Shown here one piece after another: positions 1 to 12,296 of a DNA stretch of 20,816 bases (positions within the stretch are counted from its first letter, which is position 1; each line of letters starts with the position of its first letter). The stretch lies in assembly GCF_000002995.4 (NCBI RefSeq), contig NW_025062379.1:1-20816 (forward strand), in the 5' to 3' direction. Under the pieces are notes generated by a model. It saw only the letters and a list, made by a program, of their open reading frames with translations. It did not search any database and was not told the origin of the DNA. Made by a program: the position numbers and the translations under genes. Source of the DNA: Brugia malayi (taxonomy: Eukaryota; Nematoda; Chromadorea; Rhabditida; Onchocercidae).

Positions 1-1417
1 GCCTTATTTCATGTAATTAAAAATAAAAACAAAAGTTTTCTGTGCCGATAAAAAAAAAACGAGCTTTCTGTGCTATTTGCATTTCAGGATATTAGCAAAT
101 CATTCAAACTAGACAAGATGGACAAATGCGTTAAAAGGAAAGTTGAAAAATTAGAAAAAAAACTGCAATCCAAAACAATTTTCGTTATTTGGATAAAATT
201 TTGGCTAGAAATTTCTGGAAAATACTTGCATTGCACTGAGAATGGCTCAGTGAATAATGCTTTCGCTTTCTCTATTGTGATAAATTCACTGCAATCAGAT
301 TGATGGATGGATCATTTACTATATTATGTTTGCAGCAGAAAAAAGTTGATTAGAACAAAGTTAAATAATACATAAAGTTTGCTAAATTGATGGGTTAAAT
401 AAACGATATTCACAACAGATTGTTTTAAATTGCAATTAAAGGCAAGCGAAGAGAACACATAGTTGGATATTTATATAAAAGATATTTTGTCATTTCTTTG
501 CTATTTACTGCTTTTAATTATTGAAGACTAAGAATTGTGCAGATTTATAGCGCGGATCAAGTAGTTGAAGTAATGACATGGTCATAGATCGCAAAACGAT
601 AACTTCTGGCTCGGCATTTCATAGTGATATTGATTGTTCTCATTTTTTTTTTTTTTTTGAACAGTTTTATTAATATTTGAAATTCATTTTTTTTTTATAC
701 GCTGCTTCATTTATAAAAGATTTTTTTAGATTTTAGATGAGAAACACTAATTTAAGATGCCAATGAACTGATTAAATAATAGGACAATTACATTATTTTA
801 CCAATTTCACTAGAGCAAAAAAAATGAGCAAGAATGCTATATCAGTAAGATACAGCAATTCAAAAACAAACCTGATGATCAGCATGATCTACAAGAACAT
901 AATGTAAGGTTTTAGACATAATCGAAAAATTACGGATACAAAATCACTGAAGTAGTTGCATTATTTCTGGAAACCAGAGGGCTGTTCAATAATGCATCTA
1001 AGTGCTCTTAATGAGAGACATATAATGTTGTTTTATTATCTACAAGATAACAAAACTTTCTGTTCTAAAAGATAATTAGGAATTAAGTGAAGTACAAAAA
1101 AAATTTCTATTTTTTGTATAGTATTACTATAGCAGAGCTCTCATTATATCTGCTTATCATTACATTTATCACTACATATGAATGCAATGACAAAGAATAT
1201 TATCAGTTCGGGAATGCTTGAAATTGGATGAAAGTGCGATTGCACAATGATAGGTATTGTAGATCAGGCATCACTCAGGGATTATATGGATTAACACAAA
1301 TGGATATATCGCTGTTCATATCGTTCTGTTCTTTTCCTATTGCCTGTCTTCGTTAAAACATTTGTCATTGATAAGATGTGATATGAATTTGACATATTCG
1401 TTGCACTGAAAAGTAGG
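1..1417. other. Nuclear non-coding stretch, unit 1
   Basis: No gene recognised on either strand. A 77-codon open frame at 70-303 follows a possible splice acceptor (tttgcatttcag ending at 88), and its Lys/Glu-rich start looks superficially coding. In the third copy the same stretch has lost two single A bases and the frame is broken, so I do not call it a gene. The rest is AT-rich with A and T runs (poly-T at about 642-658). Confidence 0.6.
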
Positions 1418-1489
1418 GAATTTTATCATTTATTGGTGAATTTTATCATATTGCTAGAAGTCATTGATTTATTATTTACGGGGTTATTT

Positions 1490-1806
1490 CAGTATTAGTA
1501 TGCTATTTTGTTTGATTTTTCTTGTAATGGTTTCTTAATTTGGATTTTATAGTTTTATTTCTCTCTTTTCTGAGTGTATGATATTAAATTGATTTAGTTC
1601 TGTTTTTCATTTTGGTGTTTTTTTTTTTCCTTTTTGTGTATTATTTAGTTTCTTTTTACTATTCTGTTTATGTTATGGTTTGTTTTATGGTTGGCAATAA
1701 GGTTAGTTATAAGGTTAGGTTATATATATGTGATAGTCGGGCTATTATTTGTTTGCCATTAGTTTTTATAGTTTATAATTTTTTTTGGTTTATTTTTGTT
1801 ATTTAA
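1490..1806 (+). pseudogene. nad4: nad4 3' end (NADH dehydrogenase subunit 4), NUMT copy 1
   Basis: Read in the mitochondrial code, an open stretch runs from about 1588 to a TAA at 1804-1806, one base before the cox1 ATG. The C-terminal peptide is hydrophobic, with YYSVYVMVCFMVG followed by LPLVFIVYNFFW, fitting the last membrane segment of ND4. nad4 directly upstream of cox1 is the conserved nematode order, and this placement is the main support. Upstream there are stops even in the mitochondrial code (for example near 1528 and 1585). Only the 3' part of the gene is present. No long identity was recalled, so the assignment rests on position and composition. Confidence 0.6.
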
Positions 1807-1807
1807 T

Positions 1808-3471
<1,664 letters not shown>

Positions 3472-3535
3472 TTGTAGATTTAAGTTAACTTTTAAACTTT
3501 TAGTTTTTAAAAGATTTTATTCTATTTTGAAGTTG
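3472..3535 (+). pseudogene. trnW: trnW (tRNA-Trp), decayed, NUMT copy 1
   Basis: The gap between the cox1 stop and nad6 is where trnW sits in spirurid mtDNA. An AGTT/AACT D-stem is visible at about 3483-3498 and a poor acceptor pairing (TAGATT with ATTCTA). The anticodon stem does not close and no TCA anticodon can be placed in a seven-base loop, so it appears mutated. The call rests on position. Confidence 0.5.
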
Positions 3536-3544
3536 TAAAATTTT

Positions 3545-4042
3545 TTATTTTGATTTTTTTGACTTTTTTATTATTTTTTATCTTAGTTTTTCTTTTATCT
3601 GTATTATTTTTTTGTTTAAAATTCTTAGATTGAGATCCAATAAAAAGTTGTATTATAATGTGTTTAGGAATTTTATTTATAAGTTGTTGCATTTCCTTAG
3701 GTGTTCATGTATGATATTCTTATTTTATTGTTTTAATTTTTTTAAGTGGTATTTTTTCTTTATTGACTTATTTTTGTAGTCTTCTTAGTTGTAATTATTA
3801 TTATTATAATTACAGTTATTTTTTTGTCTTTGTTTTTTTTTTGTTTTTTGTTTTTTTGTTTTTTTTTTTTTTTGATTATGATCTTTTTTCGTTTAATTTA
3901 GGTTATAATTTTTTAGGTATTTGTTATGATTTTAATTTTTATTGTATTTTTTTTTTTTTTTTGAGTAGTTTTAGTCTTATTTATTTTATTAATTTTAATT
4001 AGGTTAAGTTTGGGTTGTGATAGGTTTATACGTGGTTTGTAA
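3545..4042 (+). pseudogene. nad6: nad6 (NADH dehydrogenase subunit 6), NUMT copy 1
   Basis: In the mitochondrial code this gives a hydrophobic protein with LDWDPMKSCMMMCLGI, then LGVHVWYSYFIVLMFLSGIF, and a C-terminal LSLSLGCDSFMRGL ending at TAA 4040-4042 (AGG read as Ser). Size (about 500 bp) and position between trnW and trnR agree with nad6. A frameshift lies in the poly-T-rich middle (about 3825-3965), since the tail is read in a different frame from the 3763-4002 stretch. The exact start is uncertain. Confidence 0.8.
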
Positions 4043-4095
4043 AATATTAAATAGATTTTACTATATCTGATTACGGCTCAGCTAGAATAATATTT
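4042..4095 (+). pseudogene. trnR: trnR (tRNA-Arg, anticodon ACG), NUMT copy 1
   Basis: Still foldable as a 54-nt nematode mitochondrial tRNA. A perfect seven-pair acceptor AAATATT/AATATTT closes it. The D-stem is ATAG/CTAT, and the anticodon stem CTGA/TCAG has loop TTACGGC with anticodon ACG at 4073-4075. The T arm is replaced by a short loop, as is normal in these worms. It overlaps the last base of the nad6 stop. It has no nuclear promoter and is inert by inference. Confidence 0.8.
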
Positions 4096-4156
4096 TTTTT
4101 TTTGGATTTAGTTTAAATTAAAATTTCTTTTTTTGGATTAGAAGATTTTTTCCAAA
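4096..4156 (+). pseudogene. trnQ: trnQ (tRNA-Gln) region, decayed, NUMT copy 1
   Basis: This interval between trnR and cytb is where trnQ sits in the spirurid order. A TTG can be read within the T-run at about 4124-4137, but I could not build a clean anticodon stem around it. Supported by position only. Confidence 0.4.
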
Positions 4157-5158
4157 ATTTTAGTTGGTTTTTTAAATTCTTTAATTTTTCTTCCTGCTAG
4201 TTTTAGTTTAAGTTATATATGAAATTTTGGGAGTATGTTGGGTATTATGTTAATATCCCAAATTATTACTGGTTTTTTTTTTTTTTTTTGACTTTTTATT
4301 ATACGGTCGGAGATGCTTTTAGTGAGATTAATTTAGGTTGACTTATTCATTAATTAGTTTGGCATTATACACTCTAATAGTGCTTCTATGTTTTTTTATT
4401 TATTTATTTTCATATTTTTAAAGGATTAATTTATGGAAGTTATCGTCTTTCAAATGTTTGAGTTGGTGTTATTATGTATTTAGTTTTGATGGGGATTGCT
4501 TTTACTGGTTAGGTTTTAATTTGAGGGAAGATATTGAGCGGCAGTTGTTATTACTAGTTTAATAACTTCTATTCCATATTTAGGAAAATATTTGGTTTGA
4601 TGGATTTGAGGTAGTTTTGGTGCTTGTGAAAACACTTTCAAATTTCTTTATTCAGTTCATTTTATTTTTCCTTGATTGTTATTAGTTTTAATTAATTATT
4701 TTTCATTTTTTACATTTTACTAGATCTAGATCAAGATTATATTGTCATGGCAGCTATGATAAGGTTCATTTTTTTCCTAGTTTTTGATTCAAGGATGGTT
4801 TTGATAATTTTTTAGAATTTTGTTTAGTTTATATTTTTCTTTCAATTTAAGTGACCCTATAATTTTTTTTTGAATCTGATTCAATAGCTAGTCCAGCTCA
4901 TGTAGTACCTGAATGGTATTTTTTATTTTCTTTTATTATTTTGCGCTCTGTACCGAATAAGTTGTTTGGTGTTATTTTAATATTTGGATCTATTTTTGTT
5001 CTGTTAAGTTTCGTATGATTTAGTAACTATCAGGTTATAATGGATAATATTTTATATTTTTTTTTGCTATGTATTTTGTTCGAGTTTTTTTTTTTTTTTT
5101 TGCTTGAATACTTGATTATCCTACTGATTATCCTTTTAATTATTTTAATTTGTTTTAA
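4157..5158 (+). pseudogene. cytb: cytb (cytochrome b), decayed, NUMT copy 1
   Basis: Starts with FLNSLIFLPASFSLSYMWNF and ends at TAA 5156-5158, about 1.0 kb against a usual 1.08-1.1 kb. Recognisable pieces in shifting frames are WFGSYRLS-like coding near 4435-4455, GVIMYLVLMGIAFTG near 4466, AAVVITSLMTSIPYLG near 4540-4582, [13 protein letters not shown] near 4893, and [13 protein letters not shown] near 4950. The TGYV-P-WG loop is damaged and a frameshift near 4536 has lost bases. Further frameshifts fall near 4700-4720, 4800-4830 and 4860, and the last 80 bp are overgrown by poly-T. In mtDNA this is the quinone-oxidising core of complex III. Compare 12297-13304. Confidence 0.92.
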
Positions 5159-5186
5159 GTCTCTTGAGATTCATATTTTCGAGGAA

Positions 5187-5245
5187 TTACCATATTTAAA
5201 AGATTATTTTAAATTTAGAATTTTTGACTCTTAATCAGAAGGTTT
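5187..5245 (+). pseudogene. trnK: trnK (tRNA-Lys, anticodon CTT), probable, NUMT copy 1
   Basis: A five-pair stem TTTGA/TCAGA encloses the seven-base loop CTCTTAA with anticodon CTT at 5230-5232 and the invariant U before it. The next gene reads as nad4L then rrnS, and trnK-nad4L-rrnS is a block I recall from filarial mtDNA. Acceptor and D arms are not clear, so the ends are approximate. Confidence 0.5.
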
Positions 5246-5511
5246 ATTCTTTAGGTATTTTTATTTTTTTTGTTTTTAATATTTTATTTTTAAGTATAAT
5301 TTTTGTTTTGCTTCGTATTGAATTGTTGTTTTTTTCTTTGCTTATTTATTACGTTTTTTTTTTTTTTTATTTTTTGTGTTTTGTTCTTATATCAGGAGTT
5401 GTTGGTTTAGTTATTTTTTTTTTTTTTTTAGTGTTAAGAATTTTGGTGTTGATAAGGTTATGTTTTATTCTTTATAATATTAAGTTTGATTTTGGTTTTG
5501 GTTGTATTTAG
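5246..5511 (+). pseudogene. nad4L: nad4L (NADH dehydrogenase subunit 4L), probable, NUMT copy 1
   Basis: An open frame ending at TAG 5509-5511 codes three hydrophobic segments. It includes LLRIELLFFSLL, matching the conserved Glu-bearing helix of ND4L/NuoK, and CFVLISGVVGLVIFF, matching the third helix. Length (about 80-88 residues) fits. It lies between a trnK-like sequence and rrnS. I first considered cox3, which follows cytb in mtDNA, but the size, the Glu helix and the rrnS downstream argue for nad4L. Confidence 0.65.
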
Positions 5512-5514
5512 ATA

Positions 5515-5870
5515 ATATTACTTATTTTTAGTTTATTTAATGTGTAATTTTTTGTTCACTGGTAGTTTTTTAATTGTTTTATGAGTGTTCCACAATAATC
5601 GGCTATACATTTTAACTCTATTTGTTGTTGTGTCTTTTTTTTTATCTTTTTATTTTTATGTTATTTTTGTAAAGTGTTTTAGTTTTTTTTTTCTATTATT
5701 TAAAAAGACATTTAAAATTTGGTTTTTGAACTGGATTAGTGTCCAGGTAATCATAATTAATTAATTCGGGAGTAAAGTTTTATTTAAACTGAAAAAATAT
5801 TGACTGACTTTGGATTTTTTTTTGGAACTTATGAAGAACCCTCTTTTTTAGTAAATCTTTTTGGCACATG
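5515..5870 (+). pseudogene. rrnS: rrnS (mitochondrial small-subunit rRNA), 5' half, NUMT copy 1
   Basis: Contains the conserved nematode 12S stretch at 5587-5605, one base different from the common filarial 12S forward-primer sequence as I remember it (C in place of G at 5593). It is followed by CTGGATTAGTGTCCAGGTAAT near 5730 (the GGATTAGTACCCAGGTAAT block), GGGAGTAAAGTTTTATTTAA near 5769 and the GACTGACTTTGGATTTTT block near 5802. Only about the first 350 bp of some 680-700 are present. The end against nuclear DNA is approximate. Confidence 0.85.
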
Positions 5871-6160
5871 TATGATTTGTAAAAAAAAAAGTATGACATG
5901 TAAATTTCAACATTTTTGATAAATGATTATAAAAAAGAATTAAATTAAAAGATAGATAATGCTATTAAGAAAAGATATGCTTTGTTTGATGAAAAATTTA
6001 ATCTAACATTAATGCTATCAATAAATTATTACATTGTTATGCTAGTGACTCAATTAAACATAATTAAAAACATACAAATCTTTTTAAGTTATGAATTAAG
6101 TGAAAGAAAAAAGGAAGTAAATTATTATAATAAAATTAAAATAAATAAGTAAAAAAATAC
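5871..6160. other. AT-rich nuclear stretch, broken stomatin intron, unit 1
   Basis: No gene on either strand. On the minus strand it follows the splice donor of stomatin exon S3 (donor GT at 6160-6159), so it is the start of the next intron, cut off by the mitochondrial junction. No downstream stomatin exon is present before the NUMT. Confidence 0.6.
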
Positions 6161-6799
6161 CTCGTGTGGTGGTACATCAAATGATACAACACGTAAATCC
6201 ACTTTCCTGTAGCAATGAATGCATGGCAAAATAAAAAATAAGCCTATAAAAAGCATACAAAAATTTTATAAAATATTTCCGAGTGCAAATATAAATTTAA
6301 AAAAATAAAAATTTTTCTAGAAAAAAAAAATAATAATCCAGGTCCTCGAGCTTTACCAGTCACTAATCTTCCCAAACGAAATATCACTGCTCACTCATAT
6401 TCTTGTACAATCTGAAATAATTTCACTGAAAATACTACTTATTATGTTAATCATATGTACAAAAAAAAATTCATAAATGATAAAATGATAAAGTAGAGAA
6501 AAATTCGATCAAAATTTTAAGTTTTTCAAAAATTATTTTTTATCTCTCATTACTTTTCTTTTTCGCTATCTCTCTTTTTACCTTCTACTTTTAATCTTAT
6601 TCTCATCTATTTTAAAATTTTCTTTAAAAATCATCAAAAAAAATTTTTTAATTGTAAGAAATCAGTAACCAATTAAATTTGAAACCTTAACACAAACACA
6701 AGCTGAAAATGGTAGCGCTAATAAGACGGCAACATATGCCACAATTGTAAGTATCCAACCACAAATGCCAAACTCATGTTTAATACCAGCTGGAATCAT
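6161..6799 (-). pseudogene. Stomatin/MEC-2-like (band 7) gene fragment, unit 1
   Basis: Three minus-strand exons. S1 (6686-6799, 38 codons) codes a membrane hairpin segment: HEFGICGWILTIVAYVAVLL then ALPFSACVCVK. S2 (6339-6411) codes IVQEYE-stop-AVIFRLGRLVTGKARGP, the stomatin signature. S3 (6161-6243) codes LFFILPCIHCYRKVDLR then VVSFDVPPHE. Phases join as in MEC-2/UNC-1/stomatin proteins, which are membrane scaffolds that oligomerise and regulate ion channels. Two lesions: the Arg of QEYER is a TGA stop (6393-6391), and the S2 donor reads GA instead of GT (6338-6337). Everything after DVPPHE is missing because the NUMT begins in the next intron. S1 could begin at its ATG or be an internal exon; no upstream exon was found. 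Confidence 0.88.
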
Positions 6800-7334
6800 C
6801 TACCATCTACTAATGTTTTGAATTGAAATTGTTTATGCTTGAAAAAACAAAGAAAAAAAATAGTAAACAATAAAATTACTTTTACCAGAATATGCCTTAT
6901 CTAGCCATTTTCATTTTAATATTTTTAATTACTTTCTCCTTAACACTGAATCTTTCTGCCTTGAATCATATTACAAGTTTTTTCTTTTTTTGTTTAAATT
7001 AAAATTAATAAATTCTCAGCATAAAATGAGATGAAACTCTTTGGCACAGCATGTAACTCGTATTTGTTCAACAAATTTTAATCGACTGAATTAAACAATT
7101 ATCGGATTAGAAAGTGAATAATTTCAAAAATAATCTCGCTTAACTTGCTAGATAAAGCAACAAAATCAAAATCAATGAACACAACATATAATTTTTGATT
7201 GTAAATGGAAAAACCGAAGTCAATTAAAACCTATCCTTTTAGTATATTATTTTAAATCTTAGAAAAGAGGTAAAGAGTGTGCTTGATGACAAACCATTAT
7301 AACAAAGCAACAATAAACATCTTCTTGCTTTAGT
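6800..7334. other. Nuclear AT-rich spacer, unit 1
   Basis: Lies upstream of stomatin exon S1 on the minus strand and ends at the minisatellite. I see no further exon, RNA gene or strong promoter; it is probably intron or 5' flank of the broken stomatin gene. Repeated almost unchanged at 14934-15466. Confidence 0.5.
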
Positions 7335-8128
7335 TACCAATTACAAACCACCTACAAACCAATTACAAACCACTCACAAACCACTCACAAACCACTTACA
7401 AATCAATTACAAACCCCTCACAGACCAATTACAAACCACTTACAAACCAATTACAAACCACTCACAAACCAATTACAAACCACTCACAAACCAATTACAA
7501 ACCAATTACAAACCATTTACAAACCAATTACAAACCACTCACAAACCACTCACAAACCATTACAAACCAATTACAAACCACTCACAAACCAATTACAAAC
7601 CACTCACAAACCAATTACAAACCACTCACAAACCAATTACAAACCACTCACAAACCAATTACAAACCACTCACAAACCAATTACAAACCAATTACAAACC
7701 ATTTACAAACCACTTACAAACCAATTGCAAACCATTTACAAACCATTTACAAACCAATTACAAACCACTCACAAACCAATTACAAACCACTTACAAACCA
7801 ATTACAAACCACTCACAAACCAATTACAAACCACTCACAAACCAATTACAAACCACTTACAAACCAATTACAAACCACTCACAAACCAATTACAAACCAA
7901 TCACAAACCATTTACAAACCAATTACAAACCACTCACAAACCAATTACAAACCACTTACAAACCAATTACAAACCACTCACAAACCAATTACAAACCACT
8001 CACAAACCAATTACAAACCACTTACAAACCAATTACAAACCACTCACAAACCATTTAAATACCACTTAAAACCAATTATAAACCACCTATAAACTATTTA
8101 CAAATCACTTATAAACCGCCTAAAACCT
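7335..8128. repeat. 11-bp minisatellite (22-bp dimer), short array, unit 1
   Basis: About 72 units of an 11-mer alternating between accaattacaa and accactcacaa, with variants (accatttacaa, accacttacaa), so the working period is mostly 22 bp. The last 80 bp are degenerate (for example ataaaccgcc). The + strand is almost free of G, so the strands are extremely skewed. A 114-codon open frame across 7725-8069 is only a consequence of the repeat lacking stops in that frame (22-residue period) and is not a gene. The array abuts the start of unit 2. Confidence 0.97.
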
Positions 8129-9546
8129 GCCTTATTTCATGTAATTAAAAATAAAAACAAAAGTTTTCTGTGCCGATAAAAAAAAAACGAGCTTTCTGTG
8201 CTATTTGCATTTCAGGATATTAGCAAATCATTCAAACTAGACAAGATGGACAAATGCGTTAAAAGGAAAGTTGAAAAATTAGAAAAAAAACTGCAATCCA
8301 AAACAATTTTCGTTATTTGGATAAAATTTTGGCTAGAAATTTCTGGAAAATACTTGCATTGCACTGAGAATGGCTCAGTGAATAATGCTTTCGCTTTCTC
8401 TATTGTGATAAATTCACTGCAATCAGATTGATGGATGGATCATTTACTATATTATGTTTGCAGCAGAAAAAAGTTGATTAGAACAAAGTTAAATAATACA
8501 TAAAGTTTGCTAAATTGATGGGTTAAATAAACGATATTCACAACAGATTGTTTTAAATTGCAATTAAAGGCAAGCGAAGAGAACACATAGTTGGATATTT
8601 ATATAAAAGATATTTTGTCATTTCTTTGCTATTTACTGCTTTTAATTATTGAAGACTAAGAATTGTGCAGATTTATAGCGCGGATCAAGTAGTTGAAGTA
8701 ATGACATGGTCATAGATCGCAAAACGATAACTTCTGGCTCGGCATTTCATAGTGATATTGATTGTTCTCATTTTTTTTTTTTTTTTGAACAGTTTTATTA
8801 ATATTTGAAATTCATTTTTTTTTTATACGCTGCTTCATTTATAAAAGATTTTTTTAGATTTTAGATGAGAAACACTAATTTAAGATGCCAATGAACTGAT
8901 TAAATAATAGGACAATTACATTATTTTACCAATTTCACTAGAGCAAAAAAAATGAGCAAGAATGCTATATCAGTAAGATACAGCAATTCAAAAACAAACC
9001 TGATGATCAGCATGATCTACAAGAACATAATGTAAGGTTTTAGACATAATCGAAAAATTACGGATACAAAATCACTGAAGTAGTTGCATTATTTCTGGAA
9101 ACCAGAGGGCTGTTCAATAATGCATCTAAGTGCTCTTAATGAGAGACATATAATGTTGTTTTATTATCTACAAGATAACAAAACTTTCTGTTCTAAAAGA
9201 TAATTAGGAATTAAGTGAAGTACAAAAAAAATTTCTATTTTTTGTATAGTATTACTATAGCAGAGCTCTCATTATATCTGCTTATCATTACATTTATCAC
9301 TACATATGAATGCAATGACAAAGAATATTATCAGTTCGGGAATGCTTGAAATTGGATGAAAGTGCGATTGCACAATGATAGGTATTGTAGATCAGGCATC
9401 ACTCAGGGATTATATGGATTAACACAAATGGATATATCGCTGTTCATATCGTTCTGTTCTTTTCCTATTGCCTGTCTTCGTTAAAACATTTGTCATTGAT
9501 AAGATGTGATATGAATTTGACATATTCGTTGCACTGAAAAGTAGGG
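8129..9546. other. Nuclear non-coding stretch, unit 2
   Basis: Copy of 1-1418 with essentially no differences seen. It includes the same 77-codon open frame at 8198-8431, which I do not accept as a gene because the third copy breaks it. Nothing else recognised. Confidence 0.6.
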
Positions 9547-9617
9547 AATTTTATCATTTATTGGTGAATTTTATCATATTGCTAGAAGTCATTGATTTAT
9601 TATTTACGGGGTTATTT

Positions 9618-9936
9618 CAGTATTAGTATGCTATTTTGTTTGATTTTTCTTGTAATGGTTTCTTAATTTGGATTTTATAGTTTTATTTCTCTCTTTTCTG
9701 AGTGTATGATATTAAATTGATTTAGTTCTGTTTTTCATTTTGGTGTTTTTTTTTTTTTCCTTTTTGTGTATTATTTAGTTTCTTTTTACTATTCTGTTTA
9801 TGTTATGGTTTGTTTTATGGTTGGCAATAAGGTTAGTTATAAGGTTAGGTTATATATATGTGATAGTCGGGCTATTATTTGTTTGCCATTAGTTTTTATA
9901 GTTTATAATTTTTTTTGGTTTATTTTTGTTATTTAA
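9618..9936 (+). pseudogene. nad4: nad4 3' end, NUMT copy 2
   Basis: Copy of the nad4 tail at 1490-1806, ending in TAA 9934-9936 one base before cox1. A T-run near 9747-9758 is two bases longer than in unit 1, which breaks the frame that is open there. Identification rests on position upstream of cox1 and hydrophobic composition. Confidence 0.58.
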
Positions 9937-9937
9937 T

Positions 9938-11607
<1,670 letters not shown>

Positions 11608-11671
11608 TTGTAGATTTAAGTTAACTTTTAAACTTTTAGTTTTTAAAAGATTTTATTCTATTTTGAAGTTG
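11608..11671 (+). pseudogene. trnW: trnW, decayed, NUMT copy 2
   Basis: Identical in my reading to the stretch at 3472-3535 between cox1 and nad6. No TCA anticodon can be placed. Supported by position. Confidence 0.48.
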
Positions 11672-11680
11672 TAAAATTTT

Positions 11681-12179
11681 TTATTTTGATTTTTTTGACT
11701 TTTTTATTATTTTTTATCTTAGTTTTTCTTTTATCTGTATTATTTTTTTGTTTAAAATTCTTAGATTGAGATCCAATAAAAAGTTGTATTATAATGTGTT
11801 TAGGAATTTTATTTATAAGTTGTTGCATTTCCTTAGGTGTTCATGTATGATATTCTTATTTTATTGTTTTAATTTTTTTAAGTGGTATTTTTTCTTTATT
11901 GACTTATTTTTGTAGTCTTCTTAGTTGTAATTATTATTATTATAATTACAGTTATTTTTTTGTCTTTGTTTTTTTTTTGTTTTTTGTTTTTTTGTTTTTT
12001 TTTTTTTTTGATTATGATCTTTTTTCGTTTAATTTAGGTTATAATTTTTTAGGTATTTGTTATGATTTTAATTTTTATTGTATTTTTTTTTTTTTTTTTG
12101 AGTAGTTTTAGTCTTATTTATTTTATTAATTTTAATTAGGTTAAGTTTAGGGTGTGATAGATTTATACGTGGATTGTAA
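11681..12179 (+). pseudogene. nad6: nad6, NUMT copy 2
   Basis: Copy of 3545-4042 with longer T-runs near 12083-12100. The last 30 bp lie in the first divergent block. The tail reads GCDSFMRGL as in unit 1, with silent changes, ending at TAA 12177-12179. Confidence 0.8.
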
Positions 12180-12232
12180 AATATTAAATAGATTTTACCA
12201 TATCTGATTATGGCTCAGCTAGAATAATATTT
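12179..12232 (+). pseudogene. trnR: trnR with anticodon changed to ATG, NUMT copy 2
   Basis: The acceptor AAATATT/AATATTT and anticodon stem CTGA/TCAG are kept. The anticodon at 12210-12212 is ATG instead of ACG, and the D-stem has a mismatch (ATAG/CCAT). This part of block A is therefore not simply working mtDNA. Confidence 0.75.
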
Positions 12233-12296
12233 TTTTTTTTTTTTGGATTTAGTTTAATTAAAATTTCTTTTTTTGGATTAGAAGATATTTTCCAAA
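12233..12296 (+). pseudogene. trnQ: trnQ region, decayed, NUMT copy 2
   Basis: Expected trnQ interval, with a few differences from 4096-4156 and a longer T-run. No convincing cloverleaf. Confidence 0.38.

Noticed and set aside
70..303. 77-codon open frame, repeated at 8198-8431, preceded by a possible splice acceptor
   Set aside because: Two single-base losses break it in the third copy, which sits at the probable native locus. No family resemblance was recognised.
3763..4002. Stand-alone membrane protein in the standard code (also 11899-12105)
   Set aside because: It is the middle of the nad6 NUMT. The poly-T stretch gives Phe runs and the true tail is in another frame.
5040..5234. 64-codon open frame
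   Set aside because: A T-run-extended remnant of the cytb 3' end running into the trnK region.
5246..5511. cox3, expected after cytb in spirurid mtDNA
   Set aside because: Too short, no COX3 motifs, a conserved ND4L-type Glu helix is present, and 12S rRNA follows directly.
7725..8069. 114-codon Thr/Asn/Gln/Pro-rich repeat protein
   Set aside because: It is the 11-bp minisatellite read in a stop-free frame. The repeat continues outside the frame without coding sense.
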